DNA from: Neodontobutis hainanensis
Lineage: Eukaryota > Chordata > Actinopteri > Gobiiformes > Odontobutidae
Assembly (NCBI GenBank): GCA_024349245.1
Contig: JALDNG010000022.1
Coordinates: 4,063,001-4,127,000, forward strand
Length of the DNA: 64,000 nucleotides
Direction: 5' to 3'
Shown in pieces: positions 1 to 14,150 of this stretch. Below the pieces are notes generated by a model. It was not told the origin of the DNA. It was given only the letters and a program-made list of their open reading frames with translations, and did not search any database. The position numbers were made by a program, and so were the translations under genes. Positions within the stretch are counted from its first letter, which is position 1; each line of letters opens with the position of its first letter.

Positions 1-246
1 TGCCCATAAACACTGCAAAAATAAGGTCTGGGGTTGTGTTTTCAAGATGGGTAATTTCATAATTAGAGACTAACTCAGCAAAAAGAGCTCTTCTTGTAAT
101 AATAGTTTTAGGATGATTCTTGTACACTCTGGTATGCATACTTCCCCTTCTGGTTCATTTTTGAGTCTTAAATTATAAATGGCCTCTTAAAACAAATTAC
201 TTTTTTAATCAAAACGACTTGAACATTGAGTATTTGCTTTTTGCAG
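1..246. other. Intron upstream of first visible transglutaminase exon
   Basis: AT-rich sequence ending in a pyrimidine-rich tract and a TTGCAG acceptor at 241-246. No further exon of the transglutaminase is seen here, so the upstream exon or exons coding for the N-terminus lie outside the window. Confidence 0.7.
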
Positions 247-3200
247 CGCTTGTCCTTAAAGTTCTCTCCGTCGACTTGATGAAAGGCAAATCAGATCAGA
301 ACCGCACGGAGCACCACACAAACCTCTACCAAAGCGACAACTTCATCATCCGCAGAGGACAGACTTTCCAGATGTGGATCACTTTGTCTCGACCTTTTGA
401 CTCCGGCACAGACAAACTCCACCTGGAACTCAAAATAGGTGGGTCACGGTCGCACACGATCTCCTCAGTGTATAAAGTGTATCTGTCGGTGATCTTGATA
501 GATAGCAGGATAACGAGGGTCGACATAACTGCCGTCTATCTGGTGGTGGGCCAACACATTCACTTAGCTTTGGAGCGCTGCTGTGTCTTCATTCCCATCT
601 CTCATTTTCTGCTTTCTGCCCTTCGCCAATAAACCTCACAACTTGGGACATTTACAATTCGCTCGAAATTATCCATTTTTAACTCCCCGCTGATTGCTCT
701 AATTTTGAATTGCACTACAAATATTTCCAAGTCGTGTGTCATGCACCAAGTTTCCACACAGTTAACTTGTAATCTTTAGAGGGTAAATATAAAACCAGTG
801 AATATTCAGACCACGCTCAGATGCTTTGGTCATACTGTGGCAGAATGAGCCAAAATGCTAATTAGGAGTTCATTATTATTTTGTCCGGTCCAAAAAAGGT
901 GATAGGTTACATCCATGTGGGACAGATGAGAGGCAGTGTGCAATTTAATGCCACCAACAATCTCCACCGCTCCGGCCTCATGTATATTGATTGGTTAATT
1001 TAAAGAAAAGTGGGGGGCGAATAAGAAGGAGATTTTTGGTTACTATTGCTATGGTAACAGTTGTGGTTGCTAAGCTCCAGGCTGAGACAGACATGGACAT
1101 GTTTTTACAGAAACCGTGTCCCGACTGAAAAACCCGGTGTAGTGACAATTGGATGCCAATGCAGCCACTCATAGCTCCATGAGACTCTGTGGCCAGCTGT
1201 TTACCCACGATGCACTGCTGCCGTCACTTTGTGGCACGCTTGTAAATGCAGAGGATATGTACTAATATAGATCCTACAATTACAGCCGCATCATGTGACA
1301 AGTGAAAGCCTGAAAAGTGTAATTTAGTGTGTAATATGTGGATTAATACAGACAAATGTGTTTAAATGAGCCGCTGCCATGCTGAGACCTAAGTAGAGTT
1401 CTTTTTTTGGAACGAGGAATTGTTTAATTTAGGAAATGCATTTTTACACTGTAGTTTTTAATAAAAGGGCTGAGGCATGTCAGAGGAAAAAAAAAAATTA
1501 TATTTCATATATTATGTCACTTATGCACTAAAGCTTTGTAAGAGTGAAAGAAATAAATAAAATGTTTGGAACTGTAATTACAAGATGTACAGACAGCAAT
1601 AATATTTCAGCAATTAAAACAGACCATCTTCTATCTCTGTTTGAGCAGAGGCCATCTACCACTTTGACAAAAAGCAAAAGCATAATAAATAACAAATGCT
1701 AGTCCTTAAGCTTTTGACAGTCATGTTCTAATTCGTTTTCCATTTTATTTTAAAACAAGATGTTTAACACTAAAGTGCCAATTTCCTGATCTCGCTTTTC
1801 ATTCACAATTGGCTTCAACAGTGCCTGCAGCACGCTGAACTCTTGCCAAACACTGTATTCTGATACAAGAGCCCTGTAGCACCAGGTTAATCAGCACCCA
1901 ATCTGAAACGGCACAAGTCAAAGTATCCTGAATGCCTCTGTGGTTTGTGGCGCATTTCAAAAAGTGAAGCCCCACTAATGGATCAGAAGCAGAGTGATTT
2001 TTACAACATTCCACGTAAGAACGGGGAATTACAAAAGCAGTTTTACAAGAGTGTGTCATTATCACATCATCATCATCATCCTCTCTGGAATCTTATTGAG
2101 CAAATGTATTGTAAAGTTCCTCAATCATTCACACTCCAGGGAGAAGTCGCCTAGATTTATGTGTGTTACTTACAAGTTAAAATGTTGGTTTTAGGTACTG
2201 TGCCATTATAACATCACTATAAAAAGTGATAAAGTCTGGGGCTGAGTGAGATGCAAGACTCAATACCTGATCCTCTAGAGACATATATTATAGACGGATA
2301 TTGTGTCATTCTACTTGGTTTTGCCAACAGCAAACTCATCGCTGGCTCGCTGTCATGTGTGACTCACTCTGCTGTCCTCTGCTATTGTTTACCCATGCTC
2401 TGTGTGCTTAAGGTGAACTTACTATATTTTGAAATGCATTAATACAGTGTCTTAGCTTTTACCTTTTGAGGCAGGTCCAGGGTTTTGTCAGCAAAGTGAC
2501 TGATAACAAATCATGTGGGGACATTGCGGCACAGTAAGTTATTTGTACACACCAGTGAAAGACAAGGTCACACTCAGTGAAGATATAAATCACAGTCAGC
2601 AGTTTGTCTTTTTTGGTCTGTGACCTAATAGCACTTTTCTGATTCACTTTTAAATAATGAAGAATATATTTCAAACTAGACTTTCTTTATCAGCTCATAC
2701 TGTCATGGTAACTTAAAAGCAAACTGCTGCCAAAGCAAAAAAAATATTTTTGACTTCACAGAACAGCTCTAGACATCAACCCTGTCCTGACATGATTTGA
2801 TTGGACATGTACCATACTATATAGAAGCACTTCATTTAGTGAAAGGGCCTAATGTAACTTTGGTTGCGATAATACACGTCACACGGAAATAAGTGTCAGT
2901 ATTTGTTCCTGGAATGTGAAAAATGAATAAATGCTATGTGTGTGAGACAGGTTACGTTTCAATAGAATGCAGGTGTGCTCCAAACAACGGGGATTAATAT
3001 CTGACAAAAGAATGTCATGTTGTGTTTTTTTTACTTTGTGTATTGCTTTCATCATTTTTACAGGTCCACTGCCCACGGTGTCAAAAGGAACTCATGTCAT
3101 CATCCCTGTGGTGGCTAAACTTCAGGGCAATTGCTGGGAGGCAGCTGTGGTGAAACAGAACAACAACAAGCTGTTGCTGTCAGTTAATTCTCCACCAACG

Positions 3201-6200
3201 GCAAACATAGGTCGATATCAACTCACAGTGCATTCAGTGTGTCCAAACGGTCTGGCTGTCTCCGCACATGACCCTGCGAATGACGTCTACATACTGTTTA
3301 ACCCCTGGTGTGAGGGTAAGTAGATGGAGAGATAAAGTTGAATCCTAATCTGTCTTCTGTCTGTGTGCTAAAGGTCACTTTTTAAACGCTCCATACAGAA
3401 TAGAATGCCCCGGCTTATATATTCAGACAGCTCACCCACAGCTCATGTTATTGCCGTTTTTAATGATGTTCTCCCGTGCTTTCTGTCAGAGGACACGGTT
3501 TTCATGGATTTGGAAAACGAGAGGCAGGAGTATGTCTTGAACGATGTCGGACTCATATACTACGGCACGGAGCTACAGATTGGTTATAGGACATGGAACT
3601 ATGGTCAAGTGAGTGGTTTTACACCGTCAAAACAATTTAGTGAATTAAACAAACATTTAAAAGGTGAGCCTCTTTTCCCTCTTTATATTAGTTTGATGAT
3701 GGGATTCTAGCTGCTTGCCTCTATGTCCTGGAGAAGAGTGGGACTCCTGCGTCTGGCTGGGGAGACCCAATTAATGTGGTCAGAATTATCTCAGCCATGG
3801 TAAGCTCTCCAGTGTATAGAGAACTAATAGAATACATCAAAGGTTTTTGGATTAGACTTTGCTTTTGTTTCTGCACAACATTGTTATAGCTGTCTTTTTG
3901 CTTATGGTAATTTCTTAAAGCCACAATATGCAACACTTTCTCTTATTTACATTTACATTTATTAATTTAGCAGACCATTTATCCAAAGCGACTTACATGA
4001 AGCTTCCATTCACCAGTGTTACATTTACATTTTTTTAGTTGATGCTTTCATTTAAAGCGACTTACATGAAGCTTCCATTCACCAGTGTAACAGCTCGAAT
4101 ACCACTGGAGGCAGGGGGGGTTAAGTGCCTTGCCCAAGGACACAACGACAGTATGAACTGTGGGGAGAGCGGGAATCGAGCCGCCTACCTTCTGGTTGAA
4201 GGATGAGCGCTCTACCACTGAGCCCCTGCGCCCTCTTATCATAGAAATACAGTATGTGTAGTTTTTTGAGTGTTCTCATACTTTGGAAAAGGAAGAATGA
4301 TCCCTCTTTGAAAGACACATTGCAGCCAGTAAAACGTATACCGAGTGTTACCATCTCAGAGGAACAGAACCTTTCACACATCCTACATATATATTAGATA
4401 CATTATGAGATGTAACAGTCCTATGTAAATATGTAGGAGTGTGATTCCCCTCAGAGTCTGTTACTGGGTACAAAAAACTTACAAAGTGTTGCTCTTAGGA
4501 GCCATGTACGACACAATCATTTGCTTCAGTCAATGGCCGTCTTAAATCTACACCAGTCTTTTATCATTACATAATGCAGTGTCATGTGAATTGGTTTATA
4601 AAAAAATATATACTGTAAACAGTTTTGTCTCTATCCAGGTGAACTCTGTGGATGATTATGGTGTACTCCAGGGAAACTGGTCCGGAAACTACGAGGGTGG
4701 AACCACTCCCACAGTATGGAGTGGAAGTGTGGAAATCCTCAAACAATACCAGCAAAACAATGGCGTGCCTGTACGTTACGGTCAGTGCTGGGTCTTTGCT
4801 GGCGTTTTCAATACAGGTAAACAAAATGTTGTGAAATCATTGGATGTTACTGTGCGTGAGAGAATGTTGCATTGATATTGATCACTTTTCAGTTTTGAGG
4901 TGTTTGGGTGTTCCCAGTCGAACTGTTACAAACTTCAGCTCTGCTCACGACACAGACGTCTCCTTGACAACAGACGTATATTTAGATGAGAATCTGAAAC
5001 CTTTAGAGCATCTCAATAGAGACTCTATCTGGTGTGTGCTCTCGCTCTGTTTTGTTATTCTCTGCACCGCTCACATGTTTCCCAAGCCTGACCGCCAAGT
5101 GTTTCCCTTCAGGAACTTCCATGTGTGGAACGACTGCTGGATGGCGCGCCCCGACCTGCCAGCAGGCATGGGGGGCTGGCAGGCTGTAGACGCCACGCCT
5201 CAGGAGTCGAGCCAGGGCACTTTTCGCTGTGGCCCTGCTTCTCTATTTGCTATCCGCAATGGTCAAGTCTATCTCAAGCACGACGCTGCTTTTGTTTTTG
5301 CTGAGGTCTGTCTACATGTCTTAATTTTTAATTTTTCATCAAAGTCCAACTCAACTTTAATTGGTCACCAGTTCAAATATGTTATTGGTTCACCCTTCAA
5401 ACGATAATAGCTGAATAGTCACTAGCATGAGAAACCCCTCCTACTTACGACCATTTCAATTCTCAAAGTGAGATGGGCTTGGAATCCTCCCTTTCACAGC
5501 AATTTACACTCAGTCAATCATTTGTAACCTTTAAAATAAAATGGGCCACACTTTATTTTATCTTTTGTTTCTCTGATTTTATGTCTACCCAATTGTGTCA
5601 TCCTACATCCGTTGGTACTGCCCCCTTTAAATCTGCAGACAGCAGACTAATGTTTTTGGCTGCTCATGCTTTTTTACAAAGTATTTATCATGTGTATGAA
5701 CTATTTAATTGAACAGGATTTAATCTCTGTAGAAATAATAAATATACTGTATGAACCTTACACAAACTTGACCTACAGTGTGACCAGCTGCCCTTGCTGT
5801 TGTTTGGTGTTTGCAGATCACGTGTGCTTTGCACATTAATAATAAGCCATATGGTTCATCTCAAATATCCATAATGTGTCCCGTCTTTCTGTTACAATTT
5901 TCTAACTTGCTGCTCCTGCTGCTGCTTCAGGTGAACAGCGACAAAATCTATTGGCAGAGGAAACCGGATGGCACCTTCTCTCAAATCTACAGTGAGCAGA
6001 AGACTGTGGGCCACTCTATCAGCACCAAGGCTGTTGGCTCGGATCAACGCAATGATATTACACACCTTTACAAACACCCTGAAGGTATCCTTGCACTTAA
6101 TGCGATTTAACTCAAGTGAGTTTATTGATATGTGTTAAATTATTCCTACCCGTGACAGGCACAGAGGAGGAACGCATTGCTGTGGAGACAGCATGTCGTT

Positions 6201-7553
6201 ATGGCACCAAAGCCGGGATCTATTCCTCTCCCACAGCGGAGGACATATCTATAGAAGTGACCATGGACGGCATGGGACCTCAAATGGGGAGTGATGCGGA
6301 TTTGACAATTAGTTTGAAAAACAGCAGCAATGAACATCGCAAAATATCCCTTCACAGCCAGGTGGCCATCATGTACTACACTGGTGTGCACAAGGCCACA
6401 CTCAGAAGTGACACTACAGATGTGGACATACTGCCCAATGAAGGTAAATGGAGGAACACATAAAGGTTGCAGTGTGTAGCATTTTGGCGGCATCTGGTGG
6501 CAACACTTCACCTCTTATTTACACCTACAGTAGTCCTACAGAACAAGCCAAACCCAGTATAAACAGTTCAGATGATGTTCAATGTACAAATTAAAAAAAA
6601 AAAAAAATTGTGTGTCCAGCCTACGAAAAGAAAAAAACACATTTTCACTATGTCAATAAAGCAAAGGGTTAGAATAAAACACTTTGCAGATAAAGTACAG
6701 TTAAGTGTAGAAGGAGATTGTTTCCAGTTTATTCACAGCTTTTTAAGCTTTTTCAGCTTTATTCTTTATTTTTGTTGTTCTGCTTCAGGCTGTACAGGAA
6801 CAGAAAGTATAAAACACTGGAGCTTTAAATGTAAATGTTTAGGCACATAGCCAGGTCTCATTAGTGATAATTCTCATCATCATTATCTTTGTCAACAGTG
6901 AAGATTCTTGAGTGGAGCCTGGAGTACACGGACTATAAAGACGAGCTGGTGGACCAGGCTGCCCTTATGCTCACTTTGTCAGGAAAGGTCAAAGAAACGC
7001 AGCAAGTCTTAGCCACACAATACAGTTTCCGACTAAGAAGCCCAGACCTCATTCTAAAGGTAAAGACAACACAGCTGGCACAGAATACTAATGTGGAGAT
7101 TAAACAGCATTATTGACTTTGTTTTTCTCTTCCTCAGCCAAACGGTAAGGCAGTAGTAGGTGAGAAAATGGCAGTGGAGATTTTCTTCACCAACCCACTA
7201 CCCCAGGTGCTGAAAGGAGTCCTGTTTCACGTGGAAGGACTGGGCCTTTTGCCTGCTCAGACGATACATTACGGGTAAACAGAATAAAGCATTTTGTACA
7301 GTTATGTTTTTTTTTGTTTTTTTTTAAAGCACATTGTATCATTCTCTTTGTGATCACCTTTGTCATTTCCTGCCCTGGCTTCAGCGATATTGGCAGTCGT
7401 GCTTCTGTATCCGTGACGGCCAACCTTGCGCCCACGCTGTCTGGCCCAAGGAAATTACTGGCTTCACTGGACTGCAAGCAGCTCACACAGGTCCATGGGG
7501 TGGTGGAAATAAACGTGGAAGAAAAAATCAACGCAGCTTCTACAGTGACGTGA
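247..7553 (+). CDS. tgm1-like: Transglutaminase, TGM1-like, 5'-partial, 12 exons
   Basis: Calcium-dependent protein-glutamine gamma-glutamyltransferase that forms isopeptide crosslinks between proteins. Exons: 247-438, 3064-3315, 3490-3608, 3692-3799, 4639-4816, 4893-5031, 5113-5305, 5931-6084, 6159-6443, 6899-7059, 7138-7274, 7385-7553; all junctions are GT/AG and keep phase, giving about 694 visible residues. The N-terminal beta-sandwich carries EHHT and FIIRRGQ. The core has YGQCWVFAG (catalytic Cys codon 4786-4788), FHVWNDCW (His codon 5120-5122) and VDATPQE (Asp codon 5189-5191); the Cys-His-Asp spacing of 59 and 23 residues fits the family. Two C-terminal beta-barrels follow. The endings RLRSPDL and QVHGVVEINV favour TGM1 over factor XIII A. 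Human TGM1 is about 817 residues, so the missing part is the N-terminal extension. Family certain; the exact fish paralogue is not. Confidence 0.93.
3950..4236 (-). repeat. tRNA-derived SINE in transglutaminase intron, with internal duplication
   Basis: Read on the minus strand, a tRNA-like head has a box A (GGCTCAGTGGTAGAGCGC, reverse of about 4208-4225) and a box B-like stretch near 4170-4189, as in the copies at 31424 and 35540. The tail carries the common fish motif AAAGCGACTTACAT. A 35 bp unit occurs twice in direct orientation, at 3985-4019 and 4054-4088, so the tail is partly duplicated. It lies in the intron between the exons ending at 3799 and starting at 4639. Confidence 0.75.
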
Positions 7554-7997
7554 AGGAAGGCATTAAAATGAAGGCTCCTATGATTATGGAAATGACCATG
7601 TTATTTTCTGCTCTTTTGGACAGACTTATTAGTTTTTTTTAACGTGTGTGGACACAATTTTTTTTAAACAGAGAGAATAATATTGACATAGAGAGTATTT
7701 GGCTTGCATCATATCTTGAAAGGTAGATGATGTGACATGATTTTCTGATATGCACCATTCACAATCATTTTTATAGCCAATGTAGCAGCTTATGTTTTAT
7801 AATGCTGTTTATTTATTTTGTTGACACTGACAGGAAATTGCTTTATTTAAATATCAATATACAGTATATTATTTTCTGTGTGTATGGTGTACAAACTAAA
7901 AACAAAAAGCATGTTGTTGCACTGCATCCCTTTGTGGTTTTGGGCTTTTTAAATGTTTGGTTTCCATGGATCCAATCATTTTATAGGACATTGAAAA

Positions 7998-8003
7998 AAT
8001 AAA
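7998..8003 (+). terminator. Candidate poly(A) signal of the transglutaminase gene
   Basis: AATAAA lies 445 bases after the stop codon in AT-rich 3' UTR-like sequence. Position and strand fit the 3' end of the transglutaminase transcript. No closer canonical hexamer is obvious. Confidence 0.5.
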
Positions 8004-8010
8004 TATGGCC

Positions 8011-11000
8011 CAAGCCGAAATTTAGAGCGTGCATGCTGCGCCGTCTTTAACTCGCTGTCAGACAGAAGTGTTAAGAGAATATTAATGACAGCCTACCATC
8101 TTTTCAGTGAAGACGGGAAGGGAAGCTCACACATAAAATAAAAAACACATGCCATCGAAGCTTTGCATATACTTTCATCTAACGGTGACTTTCTGATGTC
8201 TGCAGTCTCCTTCTCTCAGTTCTGCGACGTGACAAGTGCATAGTCGTCAAAACGGGAGAAAAGCTCCAGCTTGCTGACTGAATATTCATACAGTGGAAAA
8301 GCACAGGTGTAAAATGATTGATGGCATTGAAAACACATAATGCATTGCAGATGCTATTATTCCCTTCATTAGCCACACTGGTGTTGACAACCACAGGCCT
8401 CTGCAGCAGGTGCGTTAAACACCTGTGTGATGTCATTTTGTCCACCAGTACAGACGTCTGAATTATCTTATAGCGAATAGCCACATCATCTCCACATTGC
8501 AATAATGGTTCTGTATGATATTTGATGCATTAAACACTTCACAATAACCAAGACCTTTAAAGTGTAATTTCACCCTCTAATTGCAGCCTGTAGAAATCGG
8601 GCACAAGGCCTATCGGAGCAGGATGTATGAGGCGGTGAGAAAAATAATCAGGGACACAGTTCAGTAGGCTAATGCCTTACAATATACAGAAAGGCACATT
8701 CTGAGTCTGTTTTCTTTTTTGTTTTCTTTTTTGTGTAAAAGCTTTTTCTTTTTTTTTACTTAAAGGGATGCATGGTGGCAAAGGAGTAATGATTAGTTGT
8801 GCCTGCGAGGAACCTGTCTGCATGTCCTCCTCATGCTGCTGTAGCTATCTCCAACCGTTCAAAGAGATGCAGGTATAGATAAATTGACTCTAAAAACAGT
8901 GGGAACTCTGCCTCATGCCAAAAGCAGCCGGGATAGGCTCGAGCAACTGGTATCAGAACAAGCACTGGAGCATGAAAGGAAGACATTTTGGTCAACTCTC
9001 TGTTTAAGCTTTTCACATAAACTCTGCTTGCTGTATAACTCTGTGTAAAAAAAAATGTCCTATCTTAAAACATAGACATTGACAGTTCCATAAAACCCAG
9101 TGGATTTTGTTTGTGGAGCAGTGCATTCTCTTTTCTTGCATGAACGTGAAATGATTTTATTTCTAAATTTGTTATTTTACCCATTTTGTTTCGCAAGATT
9201 TGCTCATAAACAGCAGACTGTACCTCCTGGGCTACCATAGCTGTTAACAGGCAGGAAGTAACAAATAAATAATATATGTATATACACACTTATGCGTACC
9301 TACAGTATAATATGTATACATCACCATTATCACTATATTTCCTCTGTATGTCATGTTATTGTCATCACCATCAACATCATTCCTATTCATTTATGTTTTA
9401 ACACACTACATCCTTAAAAAGAGACAATAAGATCAAACGTAACCTACCGTACTTAGAAGCATGCATATACTGTAACTACTGCAGAGTTAAAACATACAGT
9501 AGCTTCCCAATTGTTAGGTTTCACCTGCTCCACCATTGGTTGTGTAAACATCATTTTATCAAAAACATGTCAAACATGTTATTTATCTTCAACCCACTTC
9601 TCTGAAAGAGACACTTGTTGTTCAAGTGAGTGAATTCAGGATAATGTAACTGTCATGTCCTGCGTCTGTTGTCAGAATGATGTCCAATAAGCAGGCCTTT
9701 TTTGTTTCACCTTTCAGAGATTTTGACACAGAGCAAGACTAAACTCTTCAACCTGATACATAGTGCTGTGTTTCATGCCTGCTCGTAGAGTGTGAGTTGA
9801 TTCTGGTGGGTGAATTCTCTTCCAAGATTTACATGTGGATTTAATCAGTCTCACTTGTTGGAAATGTTTCCGAAACATTAAGCATCCCAAATTCTATTTA
9901 CATAATCAAATATGTTCACCGTCTTGTGAAGTGTTGAGCCACTTGTGGGTGAGGAGCGTGCTGGCCTCTAAGAACTCTAAAGCTTTTATGCTATGTGATT
10001 TCTCAACCTTTTGGAGGTTAGTAAAATGAAGTTGCTAAGTGCTTCTTAGTACCTCTGAGCACAGTATACTAAAAGTGGTGATTATCGTACAAGGCTGAGC
10101 AGCTAAAAGGTTTAGCACCACTTGACCTCATCACAGTATTAAATTACCAGCATTATGTCTGTTTTATATCAAACTCATAGAAATATATACATATAAACAC
10201 CAAAACTTAAATGACTTATTATAATGTTCCGCTTTATGCTTGCATTTTGTTATGACAGGCATGTAAGAAACGGAAAGATATGTACAGTTAAAAGCTTAAA
10301 CTTTGGCCGTCTCTTACTTCCTTGTGGTCACTGAACTAACCTTTTTGTCTCCAGAGTGATAAACCATTTTCATAATGACACAGTCATTTATTTGTTTAGC
10401 CCCATGTGACCGGTCATTTCACTTCAACACAGCAGCTATAGAGTTTGTCTGGTCTATATTTAAAAGTACTGGTAAACTTAAAGAAACTACAACTAGGCTT
10501 ACAAACACAGCTCTACTGCACAGGACCTTGCATAAATATGCCTCTACTGGTGACACAAATTTCTCTCACAAAATCCTCTCAACCCTTGAAAGGCCTTGTC
10601 TACATAGCTCACATTACTTGCTACCAAACTATAGCCTTTACATGTTTTTGCAAAGCCTCGAGCGGTGTGTGTGTTATTTTCCCTAATATGCATTTGTGCC
10701 AATATTTTACCTTGTAATAATGTGTATGCTAATCTCATCAGACAGAGTATGCTTTGAAAAAAATTATCAAAGATTTTAAAAGCCCGTATGTACACGTTCG
10801 CACACATTTGAGTCTGCTCCTCAGCTTCAGTTTTAGTTTTAGTTTAGAGTAATGGACAGTCTTACTGGCTGTTGATCTACTTGGACTCTAAGCATTGACT
10901 CATTTGTGGCTAAAACAATACTGCTCAAAAAGGGCTTACTCCAGAAACAGTCCAAAAAAGAAAGACATAAATTGAGAAAAGTGGAATGGGGCACCAGTCT

Positions 11001-14000
11001 AATGGATGTTCATTAGACAGACAATACCTTTGACCTGAGGATGGTCCCTAACTGGCTTTTTCTAGCAATGCTCTGGAGAGCAAAGAACTGTGTCTTTGGT
11101 GAATTAGACAATTTGATCATGTTTTTATATCCTTTGTGACTGTTTTTTTACATCTGTCCGTCAAACTCAAACCCCACCCATCGACTGTGCATGAACCAGC
11201 TCATACGTACACTGGTGAATTGAAGGAAGACATGGAGTACCATTTTACAAGACGTTTACTTGAAGAGAAGAAGAGGGGAAAGGAACTGTGGAATTTCAAA
11301 ACAGAATAAAGCAGAACGAGCAGGAGCCAGTTGAGCAAAGACATCAGGGTGACCTTTAAAGATGCATTATGGAAGTTTCAATGGTTCAAATAACATTTTT
11401 ACTAACCCGTACATGCATCAGCCTGATTTGCAGAATGAGAATCTGAATCTTTAAGCCTGTACAGTCAATTAAATAAGAAGAAAAACTCTGCGCTGTTTCA
11501 GTGGACGTGACGTAATGCGTGTGCGTGCTCGTTTTCCTGGTTCACCTACTGATTTTCTGCCATAAGTAATGACAGTGGATCACGCCAGATCCCCAGTCTC
11601 CCATAGAGTTTGCATGTTCTCCCAGTAGTTGTGTTTTCTCTGGGTTCTCCGGTTTTCCCTGCCAACATAAAAAAAAAAATATGCTGTGCACCCCCTGGTG
11701 GCGGCTGCTGACAGTGAATTTCCACACAGGATAATAAAGTGATAATACATTTTTTTAAAGCCTTCCATTTTATTATATATTGTTTTTCTTTTGCCTAACT
11801 TGTGTGTGTAAAGAATTATTAAAATAAATATAGCTGCCAAACTTTTATTTTTAATTATCAGCCGCGTCTGGAATATATTAGTATTTTACAAACAGTTAGC
11901 TATGTTTCCTATGGAGGCGACTGGTGGGGGTTGGGAAGGAGAAAATGAGTTTTGGGGTTAAGCAGTTTAAATTTAACGGTCTTGTTAAAGTTGATGAGGC
12001 AGCAAAGGTAAGCAGGTCCAGCATATCATTGTCCTAAGTGTGCTGTGACTTGTAGAGTCAGTCATTTCCCAAAATCATCTTTTCTTGAAACATTTACATC
12101 ATTTGTATAAGGGTGATATAAACCAACCACACGGACAGCTGCTGAAGAGAGCAGCAGTGTCAACACAGAGCTGAACCTGGCTGCCAATTCAAAGATTCAA
12201 AAGAGTAGGTGGATGTTTGCTTACATAACAACCATGTTTACTTAAATTGAGTTGTACTTTTAGCCTTTGCATATTTTAACTTTCCCTGTGTGTTCTCACC
12301 AGCTGTACTCTGCTCTTTATTTCACTACACATGCCCCGGGCGAGGAGTTGGTGAGGCGAGGCTGGGACCTTCAATATCACTAAATGAGAAATAAGTATCC
12401 ACTGTTCTAAAATAAGAAAAGGGGCAAGCTGGTATTGGTAATAATGTCTCAGATTTGAACAGCGGATTCAATACACAAAAATGAATCATTGATGTCACTG
12501 GCACAATGAGAAGGATAAACACCCATCAATATTGCAATATGTTCTTTACAGATAAATGTCTATGTCTTTACGGGCCTGGCAATGGAATCAATGCAGCCCC
12601 TCGAGGGAGCGTGCTTTTCTTCGTCATGCTTTTCTAAATGGTTCCTTTTTGACATTTGAAGACTACCTGCATTGGGGCCACCCATGAACCGGCTCGCGGC
12701 AGATATTTTTATCAACGAGAAGCATCCGCTCACTCTGCTGGTTTCTTGGTTTCAATTAAAAAACACAACCCCGAGCACACCATCTTCCCCACAGGCCCCA
12801 CTGTGCGTTAAACATGCCCACCTCTTACCACAACACAGCAAAATCTTGAGCTTGAGTTCTTTTGTTCTTTTGTGTTGTGCTCCTATGGGTGCTTTATAAG
12901 AGTAGATCTCTCATAGAGGAGGCACTTTTTTTCTAGTCAGAGTACAGGATGTGATTTTGGGTTAAGGGAGTTGAGGCTGTCAGCACAGGCAGACAAAGAC
13001 AGCAGCTGCCACAAACCACAATTGGCTGTACATTACTTTTATTGAATAGAGCCTGTTATGAGGCCCCTGTAGATAATGTGTGAAGTGTCAGGATTTAGCG
13101 TGTGCATGTGTGAAAAGGACTGGGAGGTGTGGGAATATTTGTGTGAGTAGTATCCCAGGAACAAGTCATTTTGCTGGCCTGATGTAAAGAATGGTGCAAC
13201 ATTTAGCAACACCTGTAGATAGCTGTAGCCGCGTTGCTTGTCACATTTCACAGGAGACATAAGAGGCACGGGAATCCTTCATGTGTCCATCACGTCCGTC
13301 TGGATCTTTGCACTGTCAAAGCCAACGATGATTCTGTTCCCAAGTGTGGAAATATTGCCAGCTGGAGGATGAGAAGAGGAATGCTTACAGCCCTGGCCAA
13401 GGCAATGTCACGCAAAAGGTTTTGTTTGCTATTGGCAGACACTCAGAGCTGTCAATAGAGTAGGAGCCAGTCCTTAGTTGGTACAAAACAAGCTGTAAAG
13501 AAGCACTTCACACCGAGAGCCTCTCAGAGAACTTAAACACAGCAAATATGGAGTAAAAAGATGGCTAACGCACGGTGCTTCAAACACAGTGCTTTATAAT
13601 TACAACCCTCACTCATCACAGAGAGGAAGCAAGGTGCCATCAAAGTACCTCTTTACCCAGTCAGGTTGGCAGTGGAGGGTCTCTTTTGACATATTCCCGA
13701 CTTTAATAAATGCCCTTCATTATTTTTTGAACAGATAACACTGAAAGTAAGCGCATGCTCAAAATATTGAATAATGTTTAAATGGAGGAATCTTCACATC
13801 TGTATGTTGTACAAGTATGTTCGTACAAGAAGTCCGAGTCCATGTTTTGTCTTGTAGAATTGACCTCTCCCAAAGTAAGGTTTGCAACAATGGAGGCTTT
13901 GGACCCCTTGGTAATGGAAGCTTAGCTGTAGCCTACTGACAGATCCATATTGTGTTGCTCCAGTGGAAGCAAACATAATGGAAATCGGTCGGATGGTGAT

Positions 14001-14089
14001 TTCAGTTCCAAAAACAAACTACAAAATCAATTTAGTTTATAATGCCCTTAACCTTTATGAAAGAATGAGTGTTCAGAAAGAGACAAGAG
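8011..14089. other. Intergenic, no gene recognised
   Basis: AT-rich sequence with only short ORFs, none resembling a known protein. It holds degraded pieces of interspersed repeats (for example near 8800-8960 and 11555-11700) and otherwise unique-looking DNA. Confidence 0.6.
11555..11700 (+). repeat. Degraded interspersed repeat fragment
   Basis: The text GAGTTTGCATGTTCTC followed by a TTCTCTGGGTTCTCCGG motif is the signature of a very common fish repeat. Related and longer copies are at 31895-32215 and 39095-39245. Confidence 0.6.
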
Positions 14090-14150
14090 TCTGATGCTCT
14101 TCCAACACAGCTCAGTTTGTCCACTCTGGGTTGTTGTACAGGAACAGGAA
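14090..14150 (+). repeat. Fragment of a low-copy interspersed repeat
   Basis: A segment with CTCAGTTTGTCC, then CTCTGG and a GTACAGGAACAGGAA tail resembles segments at 35367-35422 and 58003-58065. They appear to be diverged members of one repeat family that I cannot name. Confidence 0.45.

Noticed and set aside
219..246. Start of the transglutaminase at position 219
   Set aside because: The codon is TTG and lies before a strong splice acceptor ending at 246; homology begins only after that acceptor.
247..7553. Coagulation factor XIII A chain as identity of the transglutaminase
   Set aside because: The N-terminal exons look similar to both, but the core and the C-terminal barrel text (RLRSPDL, LLASLDCKQLTQVHGVVEI) fit TGM1 better.
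8831..9016. Small minus-strand ORF near 8.9 kb
   Set aside because: It lies in a degraded interspersed repeat and has no homology to a known protein.
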